Origin: CAITNQ01 sp041661365 | Lineage (GTDB): Bacteria > Latescibacterota > UBA2968 > UBA8231 | Direction: 5' to 3' | DNA length: 8,605 bases | Assembly: GCA_041661365.1 (NCBI GenBank) | Contig: JBAZUN010000252.1 | Span: forward strand, 1 to 8,605 | Shown: piece by piece, positions 1 to 5,799 of the stretch | Position numbering within the stretch: position 1 is the first letter of the stretch | How the letters are laid out: every line of letters begins with the position of its first letter | Notes under the pieces: model-generated | What the model was told of the DNA's origin: nothing | Database searches by the model: none | The model's input: only the letters and a program-made list of their open reading frames with translations | Position numbers and translations under genes: made by a program

Positions 1-462
1 GAGGCCATGAGCAGGCTTCCCCGCCGCTTCCTCTTCCCCCGCGTCGGCACCGGCCAATCACCGGTCAACCTGGTCCCGGTCGATTTCGTGGCGCGCGCCC
101 TGGCTCGGCTTGCCGCGGCTCCGGAGACGGCCGGCCGCTGCTATCACCTGGCCGACCCCGCTCCCCTCACGGCCGGCGAGCTGCAGCGACACCTCATGCG
201 GTTGCTCGACCGGCGGTTCCTGCTGCTGCCGCTGCCGACCGGTCTGGTCCGCCGGTTCCTGCGCCGTGGTCCGGTGGCCCGGCTCCTGGGCCTGCCGCCC
301 GAGGCCATCCCTTACTTCGACTACGGGGCCTGGTTCGACACGACGCAAACGCAGGCGGTCCTGGTGGAATCGGGGATCGCCTGTCCGCGGGTGACCGACT
401 ACCTCCCGATGCTGGTCAAGGCGTGGAAGAAACGCCGGGCCGGAATCCTGCGGAGAGCGTAA
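1..462 (+). CDS. C-terminal part of an NAD(P)-dependent SDR / epimerase-like protein (5' end outside window)
   Basis: The reading frame is open from base 1, so this is the 3' end of a longer gene and the ATG at 7 is probably internal. About 153 residues are visible, ending in TAA. The segment VNLVPVDFVARAL, then about 16 residues on a CYHLADPAPLT stretch, is typical of the substrate-binding half of extended SDRs (epimerase, male-sterility or thioester-reductase-like families), where 'V.VDFVA.A' and 'YHL.....T..EL' follow the catalytic YxxxK. The Rossmann glycine motif and the YxxxK lie outside the window, so the cofactor and reaction cannot be read. The tail (FDTTQTQAVLVESGIACPRVTDYLPMLV) resembles the C-terminus of SDR proteins related to fatty acyl-CoA reductases, but no substrate can be assigned. 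It converges on the amidohydrolase gene with a 31-bp gap in which I see no clear terminator. Family is fairly sure; function is unknown. Confidence 0.75.
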   Translation, partial: EAMSRLPRRFLFPRVGTGQSPVNLVPVDFVARALARLAAAPETAGRCYHLADPAPLTAGELQRHLMRLLDRRFLLLPLPTGLVRRFLRRGPVARLLGLPPEAIPYFDYGAWFDTTQTQAVLVESGIACPRVTDYLPMLVKAWKKRRAGILRRA

Positions 463-493
463 CGGCTCCAGCCCGTGAGGTGTTCGGGGACAG

Positions 494-2098
494 TCAGGGC
501 TTGAGCGCCCGCGAGACGATCCGCAGGAAGTTCAGCCCGAGGATCTTCTCCTTGCTGGCCAGCGGCAGGTCGGCCCAGACCACCCAGCCCAGTTGCGGCC
601 GCGGATCGCGCATCGGGGCGTCGGTGCCGAAGAGGACGTGCTCGTCGTCGGTGGCCTGCACCAGGTACTCCACCACGCGGTTGGTCACCGGGGTCAGGGT
701 CAGCTCGGCGTAGACGTTGGCATGACCCGCGATGCAGGCGGCCACCTCCTCGGCAAAGGGGTAGCTCCCGCCGGAGTGGGCGATGATCCAGCTCATCTCG
801 GGGTACCGCTCGGCCAGGCGGCCGACCGCGGGCACCCCGCCGGTGCGCCCCTCGACGTGGAGCAAAGCATAAAGCCGAAACCGATCGCCGAACTCCCACC
901 ACGGCGCAAAGGCTTCGTCCTCGTAGGACAGGGCCATGCGCGGGTACGGCTTGAGGCCGACGAACCCCTGCTGGCGATAGCGCAGCTCGATCTCGGCCCT
1001 CATCTCGTCGGCGGTCATGTGGGAGGGATCGACGACCGCGACCCCGAGGACGCGCGGCCCGAAGCGCTGCATGGCCCGGTGGACCACCTCGTTTCCCTCG
1101 TGGGCGTCGCTGCAGACCGGGCCGGCCCAGCTCATCATGGCCACCCGGTCGATCCCGCACCAGTCGCATACCTCGAGCATGCCGCGGGCGTCCCCGGCCG
1201 GCATCAGGTAGCTGACCCCGGCCCCACCGCCGCCCTCGTGGAGGACGTGGGCATGGGCGTCGAAGAGGAAGGCCGACTGCGGCCGTCCGTGACGGGCATC
1301 GGCCACGCAGCGGTCCTCGGGCCGGCGCGCCGGCGCTACCTCGACCGGTCCCTGGCCCTTGAGCAGGCGTCGGAGGTTCTCCCCGGCGATCCGCTGCCGC
1401 GAGACCAGAGGGAGCTGCGCGTAGTCGACCAGGGCGCGGGCCGCCCCCGGCGACTTCTCGGTGCCGCCTGTGCCGAAGAGCAGCCGCTCGTCGCCGAAGG
1501 CGGCCACGTATTCCTCCAGCACGCGGTTGGCCTGGTACGAGGAGAACTCCAGGTGCAGGTTGGGGTGGAGCTCCATCAGTCGCCGGACGTGACGCTGCTG
1601 GGCCCAGCTCGCATCGGTGAGGAGGACCGGGAGGCGCGGGTGACGGGAGAGCAGGTCGTGGAAGCACTCGAACAGGTCGCGACCAACGGCCCAGCCGGCC
1701 TCGAGCAGGGTCAGCACCCCGGCCTCTTCCAGGGCCGCGAAGGCCGGGCCGATCACCTCGGGTCGAAGGGAGAAACCGCCCGGCACGGCCCGCGCGGCTC
1801 GCACCCCGGCCTCCTCCATGGCCCGCAGCAGCTCGTCGCCGCTGCCGAAGAAATCCGGCGAGCCGACCGGCAGGAGGCACCAAACCCCGAACAGGCGTCC
1901 CGGGGCCAGGGTCAGCTCAGCGGCCAGCCGGTCGTTGCCGTACCGGGGATCGTAGGCGTGGGCCACCCCGTGGCTGACCAGGGCCCCGGAGATCTCGGCG
2001 AGGTCCATGTCCTCGAGGAGGTGGGCCGTGGACCAACGGGTTCGTCGGTGCTTGTCCGGCCGCGGGCCGAGGCGACAGTGGCAGTCGAAGTAGCGCAT
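494..2098 (-). CDS. Tandem-duplicated amidohydrolase (amidohydrolase_2-type TIM barrel), N-terminal copy degenerate
   Basis: 534 residues. I start at the ATG at 2098: a GGGAG lies exactly 6 nt upstream, whereas the in-frame TTG at 2104 directly abuts that site. The protein contains two successive copies of a metal-dependent hydrolase barrel, about residues 3-246 and 278-532. The second copy has the full set of expected residues: HAH (H282/H284), H414 in LLHVEG, H441 in IIAHSGG, and D493 in FGTDAP. The first copy aligns with it (LLFGTGG to VLFGTDA; LPLVSRQRIAGENLRRLL to LPLASKEKILGLNFLRIV) but has HCR for HxH, E133 for H414, D162 for H441 and G211 for D493, so it probably cannot bind the metal. 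Members of this superfamily (PF04909, for example ACMSD-like decarboxylases and hydrolases) act on many substrates; none can be named here. No signal peptide is visible, so it is likely cytoplasmic. It lies 33 bp downstream of recG on the same strand and is probably cotranscribed with it. Confidence 0.85.
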   Translation of the reverse strand: MRYFDCHCRLGPRPDKHRRTRWSTAHLLEDMDLAEISGALVSHGVAHAYDPRYGNDRLAAELTLAPGRLFGVWCLLPVGSPDFFGSGDELLRAMEEAGVRAARAVPGGFSLRPEVIGPAFAALEEAGVLTLLEAGWAVGRDLFECFHDLLSRHPRLPVLLTDASWAQQRHVRRLMELHPNLHLEFSSYQANRVLEEYVAAFGDERLLFGTGGTEKSPGAARALVDYAQLPLVSRQRIAGENLRRLLKGQGPVEVAPARRPEDRCVADARHGRPQSAFLFDAHAHVLHEGGGGAGVSYLMPAGDARGMLEVCDWCGIDRVAMMSWAGPVCSDAHEGNEVVHRAMQRFGPRVLGVAVVDPSHMTADEMRAEIELRYRQQGFVGLKPYPRMALSYEDEAFAPWWEFGDRFRLYALLHVEGRTGGVPAVGRLAERYPEMSWIIAHSGGSYPFAEEVAACIAGHANVYAELTLTPVTNRVVEYLVQATDDEHVLFGTDAPMRDPRPQLGWVVWADLPLASKEKILGLNFLRIVSRALKP

Positions 2099-2104
2099 GA
2101 GCAA

Positions 2105-2109
2105 CTCCC
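2105..2109 (-). promoter_or_regulatory. Ribosome binding site deciding the amidohydrolase start
   Basis: Read on the - strand this is GGGAG, separated by 6 nt (TTGCTC) from the ATG at 2098. The spacing favours that ATG over the in-frame TTG two codons earlier, which would have no spacer. Confidence 0.65.
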
Positions 2110-2131
2110 GAGGGCGCGTTCTGCCGTGAAT

Positions 2132-4243
2132 CTACCCGGGGGCCCTGGGTCTGACAAGGTCGCCGTCCTTGTCCTTCGCCGGCTCGACGAGGATCCGGGC
2201 GGCCTCGTCGCGGGCCGCCTCGAGCAGCCCGCGGTCCTCCGGCAGGCGGGCCAGGCGCAGCTCCAGCCCACCGGCCTGACGCAGGCCGAAGAACTCCCCG
2301 GGTCCGCGCCGACGCAGGTCCTCCTCGGCCAGCATAAACCCATCAGTCACTCGGCAGAGAATCTCCAATCGCTCCCGGGCCGCGCGATCGGCCTCCTGGT
2401 CGTGGCGGTGCTGAACCAGGATGCAGTACCCCTGGTGCGGGCCGCGGCCCACCCGGCCCCGGAGCTGGTGCAGTTGCGCCAGCCCGAACCGCTCGGCGTG
2501 CTCGACCACCATCACCGTGGCATTGGGGACGTCCACCCCGACCTCGATCACCGTGGTGCTGACCAGGACCTGCAGTTGTCCGGCCGCGAACTCCCGCATC
2601 ACCGCGGCCTTCTCGTCCGACCGCAGTCTGCCGTGCAGCAGACCGATGGGGACTCCCGGGAGCAGGGAACTCCGCAACTCCTCGGCCCCGGCAAGGACCG
2701 AACCGAGATCGGCCTGGGCTGACTCGTCGACGAAGGGATAGACCACGTAGGCCTGGCGGCCGGCCCGGAGCTGATCGGCCACGAAGGCGAAGATCGCCGG
2801 GCGACGCTGGATCGGTCGCAGGGCGGTGCGCACCGGCAGGCGGCCCGGCGGCTGCTCGTCGAGCACCGACAGGTCCAGATCGCCGTACAGGGTCAGCGCC
2901 AGGGTGCGCGGGATCGGGGTGGCGGTCATCACCAGCAGGTGGGGTCGCTCCCCCTTCTGATACAGGGCGGTGCGCTGGGCCACGCCGAAGCGGTGCTGCT
3001 CGTCGACCACCACCAGACCGAGCCGCCGGAACCGGACCTCCGGCTCGATCAGGGCATGGGTACCGACCACCAGACGGGCCTGGCCACCGGCGATGGCGGC
3101 CAGGGCTTGGCGCCGCACCGCGGCCCCCTGTCCACCGACCAGCAGCACCGGCTCCTCGCCCAGGGGCCCGAGCAGGCGCTGCATCAGTCCGTGGTGCTGC
3201 TCGGCAAGGATCTCGGTGGGCGCCATCAGCGCGGTCTGCACCCCGGCCTCGACCGCGGTGAGCAGGGCGCCGATCGCCACCACGGTCTTCCCCGAGCCCA
3301 CGTCCCCCTGGAGCAGGCGCTGCATCACCACCGGCCGCGCCAGGTCGGCGCTGATCTCGGCGATCACCCGTTGCTGGCCATCGGTGAGGGGGAACGGCAG
3401 ACGGCGCAGGAAGGCCGGCACCAGGCGGGTGCTGACCGGCAGAGCCGTGCCCGAGCCAGCGCCTTGCCGCTCCTGCCGCGCCCGGGCCAGGCGGAGCTGG
3501 AGATCGAGCAGCTCGTCAAAGGCTAGCCGGCGCCGGGCCTGTTCGGCCTCGGCCAGATCCGCCGGGAAGTGGACCTTCCAGAGGCTGTCGGCCCGACCCA
3601 TCAGCCCGAGGCGCGCCCGACACTCGACCGACAGGTCCTCGGGCACCCGCGGCACCCAGGTTTCCAGGGCTTGCCGCACCAGGGCGCGGAAACCCCGGTG
3701 CCGCAGCCCGCGCTCCTCCAGTCCCGCGGTCGAGGCGTAGAGCGGCACCACGGCCCCGGTGTGAAGGCCCTGCGGGTCGCCTGCCGTCGAGACGACCTCG
3801 TGTTCCGGGTGGATCAGTTGCGGCTGCCCCTGGTACCGCTCCACCCGTCCACTGAGGGCCACCAGGTCGCCCTCGTGGAACTGGTCCTGGAGGAACCGGC
3901 CGCCGTGGAACCAGACGCACGAGATCCGGGCGGTTCCATCCGAACCGGTCAGAAGCAGGCGCGACCGCGGTCCCCCGAGGAGACGGACCTCCTCTACCCG
4001 CACCACCAGGGTGACCACCTCACCTACCGGGGCCTCGGCCACCGGCAACTGCCGGCGGCGGTCCAGGTACCGCCTTGGCAGCAGGCAGAGCAGATCACCG
4101 ACCGTGCGGATCCCCGCCTCGGCCAGGGCCTCTGCCCGGCGGGCTCCCACCCCGCGCAGGACCGTGAGCGGCTCCTCCAGACCCGGCACGACCCACGGTC
4201 CGGTCGATCGGCAACCTCCATGTGATACAGCTATTTCCGTCAT
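2132..4243 (-). CDS. recG: ATP-dependent DNA helicase RecG
   Basis: 703 residues, the usual RecG length. RecG is a cytoplasmic superfamily-2 translocase that remodels stalled replication forks and branched recombination intermediates. All parts are present: a helix-hairpin-helix-like start (LRGVGARRAEAL, about 28-40) with LLPRRYLDRR, the OB-fold wedge domain (about 70-165) that binds the junction, Walker A GDVGSGKT (313-320), DEQH box (414-417), TATPIPRTLA (440-449), motif VI QLRGRVGRG (593-601), and the RecG-specific TRG region with RRRGPGEFFGLRQ (644-656). The start is uncertain. The ATG at 4243 sits in AT-rich DNA with no Shine-Dalgarno. The next in-frame candidate is a GTG at 4189 (residue 19), still upstream of the conserved region; a GGAGGT at 4219-4214 is 24 nt from it, too far to be its ribosome site. 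The gene diverges from the PilZ gene and leads into the amidohydrolase. Confidence 0.97.
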   Translation of the reverse strand: MTEIAVSHGGCRSTGPWVVPGLEEPLTVLRGVGARRAEALAEAGIRTVGDLLCLLPRRYLDRRRQLPVAEAPVGEVVTLVVRVEEVRLLGGPRSRLLLTGSDGTARISCVWFHGGRFLQDQFHEGDLVALSGRVERYQGQPQLIHPEHEVVSTAGDPQGLHTGAVVPLYASTAGLEERGLRHRGFRALVRQALETWVPRVPEDLSVECRARLGLMGRADSLWKVHFPADLAEAEQARRRLAFDELLDLQLRLARARQERQGAGSGTALPVSTRLVPAFLRRLPFPLTDGQQRVIAEISADLARPVVMQRLLQGDVGSGKTVVAIGALLTAVEAGVQTALMAPTEILAEQHHGLMQRLLGPLGEEPVLLVGGQGAAVRRQALAAIAGGQARLVVGTHALIEPEVRFRRLGLVVVDEQHRFGVAQRTALYQKGERPHLLVMTATPIPRTLALTLYGDLDLSVLDEQPPGRLPVRTALRPIQRRPAIFAFVADQLRAGRQAYVVYPFVDESAQADLGSVLAGAEELRSSLLPGVPIGLLHGRLRSDEKAAVMREFAAGQLQVLVSTTVIEVGVDVPNATVMVVEHAERFGLAQLHQLRGRVGRGPHQGYCILVQHRHDQEADRAARERLEILCRVTDGFMLAEEDLRRRGPGEFFGLRQAGGLELRLARLPEDRGLLEAARDEAARILVEPAKDKDGDLVRPRAPG

Positions 4244-4283
4244 ATGTTACAAAATGATATCAAATAGTATTAAAGAATCTCGC
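4244..4283. promoter_or_regulatory. AT-rich divergent promoter region between recG and the PilZ gene
   Basis: Bases 4241-4280 contain only 8 G or C in 40, in sharp contrast to the surrounding coding DNA. On the + strand, TTACAA (4247-4252) and TATTAA (4268-4273) could be weak -35/-10 boxes, with a short 15-bp spacer. On the - strand, TATCAT (4259-4254) could be a -10 for recG but has no good -35. The 8-bp palindrome TGATATCA (4255-4262) lies in the middle and might be an operator, though so short a palindrome can be chance. The location between divergent genes supports a promoter role; the exact boxes are guesses. Confidence 0.45.
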
Positions 4284-4310
4284 TCCCCTGTCCGATCTGT
4301 GGGGATGCGG

Positions 4311-4326
4311 ACCGGGTCTTCCCGGT
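4311..4326 (+). promoter_or_regulatory. Perfect hairpin in the 5' leader of the PilZ gene
   Basis: ACCGGG (4311-4316), a TCTT loop, then CCCGGT (4321-4326) form a perfect 6-bp stem 12 nt upstream of the AAAGGAG ribosome site. There is no following T-run, so it is not a standard intrinsic terminator. It may stabilise the leader or influence translation; it could also be chance in GC-rich DNA. Confidence 0.35.
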
Positions 4327-4338
4327 GCGGCCCATGCG

Positions 4339-4345
4339 AAAGGAG
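4339..4345 (+). promoter_or_regulatory. Strong ribosome binding site for the PilZ gene
   Basis: AAAGGAG followed by 6 nt (ATCGAG) and the ATG at 4352. This rules out the longer in-frame starts at GTG 4325 and ATG 4334, which lie upstream of the site. Confidence 0.8.
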
Positions 4346-4351
4346 ATCGAG

Positions 4352-5164
4352 ATGGTTTCCCTCCCTCAAGAGCACCCTTCGACCCAGGCCTTGCGGGTCG
4401 GCGAACGGTTCATGCTCCGGTTCGATGACCCGAGCCTGGTCGGCGAGCCGCAGATCGGGCGGCTGCAACAGCTCCGCAAGGACGGGGCCTTGTGCATCGA
4501 CGTGCCGCCGGCCCTGCGGCCCCGGCGAGGAACCCCGGTGCAGGTCGAGAGCCTGAGGCGGCCAGAAGCCGAGTGCTCCTTCGCGAGCGAGATCCTCGGC
4601 AGGGGGCGCCTCAACGGTCGTCTCCCGGTCCTGCTGGTCAAGGCCCCGGAAGCGATCCACTGGGAGCAGCGCCGCGCGGCGTATCGCATATCCGTGGCGC
4701 TCAAGGCCCGGCTCGAATGGCAAGGTCCGGGGGACGAGGTCGGCTCGGCCGTGGCCGTGGTCACCGACTTGAGCGGCAGTGGAGCCCAGGCCTTCCTGCG
4801 CGCCGCGGTGCCCGCCGAGGCGGCACGGCTCCGGCTCTCCCTGGCCGTACCGGACTCCTTCGTCGAGAGCACCCTCCGGCTCCGCGGGCTCCAGCCCATG
4901 GTCCGGGGAAGCCGAACCCCGGCGGTCGATCAGGCCTGGCGTCGGGCCGCCGCCGAGCTGCGCGCCAGGTTCGACTCCATCCCGGCCCGGGTGATCCGGG
5001 GACGCCACGCCGACCGGGGCGACGGACGAGGATTCTGCGGTCTGGCCCTGGCCTTCCTGGCCCCGCACGAGGAGGCGTACCGGCTGGTCCGGCACCTGGA
5101 GAGACAGGCCGCGCAGAAGGGGCTGTCCCCTGACCGCACCAGGGCCGTGGCCACGGCAGCATGA
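4352..5164 (+). CDS. YcgR-like PilZ domain protein (predicted c-di-GMP effector)
   Basis: 270 residues from the ATG placed by the strong AAAGGAG. The N-terminal part (about 14-100: LRVGERFMLRF..., VPPALRPRRGTPVQVE) looks like the beta-barrel flagellar-brake/PilZN domain found before PilZ in YcgR-type proteins. The PilZ domain starts about residue 106 with the two c-di-GMP-binding elements: RxxxR (R108-AAY-R112) and DxSxxG (D139-LSGSG). Known PilZ proteins of this layout bind c-di-GMP at these residues and alter motility, secretion or polysaccharide synthesis. The partner here is unknown. An Arg-rich stretch of about 50 residues (about 180-228) separates the barrel's middle from the closing segment GLALAFLAPHEEAYRLVRHLERQ, longer than in a minimal PilZ domain. 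No signal peptide or membrane helix is seen, so it is cytoplasmic. It diverges from recG. The membrane-protein gene 149 bp downstream may be partly cotranscribed by readthrough, since no terminator is visible after the TGA. Confidence 0.85.
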   Translation: MVSLPQEHPSTQALRVGERFMLRFDDPSLVGEPQIGRLQQLRKDGALCIDVPPALRPRRGTPVQVESLRRPEAECSFASEILGRGRLNGRLPVLLVKAPEAIHWEQRRAAYRISVALKARLEWQGPGDEVGSAVAVVTDLSGSGAQAFLRAAVPAEAARLRLSLAVPDSFVESTLRLRGLQPMVRGSRTPAVDQAWRRAAAELRARFDSIPARVIRGRHADRGDGRGFCGLALAFLAPHEEAYRLVRHLERQAAQKGLSPDRTRAVATAA

Positions 5165-5177
5165 ACCGCATACCCGT

Positions 5178-5206
5178 TTGACAGGGGCCGCGTCGCCCGC
5201 TACATT
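5178..5206 (+). promoter_or_regulatory. Predicted sigma70-type promoter for the downstream membrane-protein gene
   Basis: Perfect TTGACA (5178-5183), a 17-bp spacer, and TACATT (5201-5206, 4 of 6 matches to TATAAT). It lies just after the PilZ stop codon. Transcription would start near 5213, giving a leader of about 100 nt before the ATG at 5314. Confidence 0.65.
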
Positions 5207-5234
5207 TGCCGCAACCTCACCCCCTCCTCATCCT

Positions 5235-5274
5235 GGCAGCCCGGACGGCTCCCCCGCTCTCCGGCCAAGCTGCC
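5235..5274 (+). promoter_or_regulatory. Potential stem-loop in the leader of the membrane-protein gene
   Basis: GGCAGCCCGGA (5235-5245) can pair with TCCGG (5260-5264) and, after a CCAA bulge, GCTGCC (5269-5274), giving an 11-bp interrupted stem with a 14-nt loop. A small hairpin GCCG-GTGT-CGGC (5272-5283) overlaps its 3' foot and would compete with it. No T-run follows, so it is not a terminator. Such pairing can arise by chance at this GC content; no known riboswitch class is recognised. Confidence 0.3.
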
Positions 5275-5298
5275 GGTGTCGGCGGTACCCGCGTCTAC

Positions 5299-5305
5299 GG
5301 AGGTG
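5299..5305 (+). promoter_or_regulatory. Ribosome binding site for the four-helix membrane protein
   Basis: GGAGGTG followed by 8 nt and the ATG at 5314. It fixes the start downstream of the long in-frame extension that begins near 5206, whose residues (Pro/Gly-rich, no membrane character) look non-coding. Confidence 0.75.
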
Positions 5306-5313
5306 GGCGACAG

Positions 5314-5790
5314 ATGTCTCCACGACTCAGCTTCTCGCAATACCTCGTCGGCCACGCCTCCCTCGACCGTCCCCCGTTCTTCTATGCCTACGCGGGGATG
5401 TGGCTGCACCTGCTGGTCGGCGGGCTCGTGGTTCTCCTGCTGGGCAAGCTGACCACCGTGCTGAGCCTGACCTCCATGGTGGTCGGCTCGTTCTGCCTGG
5501 GCGTACTGGTCTACGGCACCCTGGCGCGGGAGTACGGGTTGCTGCTCAATCTATTCTCCTACGGCGCCAGCATGGGCCGGATCTTCTACCCCCGCGAGCT
5601 GAGCTCGGTCTTCCTGCTCATCGCCCTGCTCATCGCCCTGGTCTCGGGGTACCTGCTGCTGTCGGGCGAATACCGCCGGTACAACCAGGAGGTCTTCGGC
5701 GACCGCAACATCCAGATCCCGGCCTGGATCAGCATCACCATCGGCACGGTGGTCGTGCTGATCTGCGTCTTCGGCCTGCAGCTCTTCTGA
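5314..5790 (+). CDS. Hypothetical four-helix integral membrane protein
   Basis: 158 residues, start set by GGAGGTG 8 nt upstream. I do not recognise the family. Four hydrophobic segments are visible: about 26-43 (AYAGMWLHLLVGGLVVLL), 49-70, 97-117 (SSVFLLIALLIALVSGYLLL) and 137-156 (AWISITIGTVVVLICVFG). Between helices 2 and 3 is a loop with YGASMGRIFYPREL, and between 3 and 4 a charged loop with GEYRRYNQEVFGDRN. There is no cleavable signal peptide; the N-terminal 25 residues are polar to amphipathic and lack cysteines or obvious metal ligands. It has its own near-consensus promoter, follows the PilZ gene on the same strand, and converges on mraY with only 9 bp between the stops, leaving no room for a separate terminator. 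Coding status is well supported by the ribosome site, GC-rich third positions and a coherent membrane pattern. A role connected with c-di-GMP signalling or cell envelope is only suggested by position. Confidence 0.75.
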   Translation: MSPRLSFSQYLVGHASLDRPPFFYAYAGMWLHLLVGGLVVLLLGKLTTVLSLTSMVVGSFCLGVLVYGTLAREYGLLLNLFSYGASMGRIFYPRELSSVFLLIALLIALVSGYLLLSGEYRRYNQEVFGDRNIQIPAWISITIGTVVVLICVFGLQLF

Positions 5791-5799
5791 GTCCCGGCC

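Noticed and set aside
463..493. A terminator between the SDR and amidohydrolase genes
   Set aside because: The 31-bp gap shows no convincing inverted repeat or T-run.
399..1883. A 494-codon open frame on - overlapping the amidohydrolase in another frame
   Set aside because: The product is Arg/Pro/Gly-rich with no domain pattern, while the alternative frame encodes two recognisable barrel copies with metal-binding motifs.
593..2722. A 709-codon open frame on + antisense to the amidohydrolase and recG genes
   Set aside because: It runs across two confidently identified genes, has no ribosome site, and its translation is a low-complexity Gly/Pro/Arg/His/Gln-rich sequence typical of an antisense frame in GC-rich DNA.
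5206..5313. An N-terminal extension of the four-helix membrane protein upstream of 5314
   Set aside because: It begins at the predicted -10 box, has no ribosome site, and its residues are Pro/Gly-rich without membrane character; the GGAGGTG sits just before 5314.
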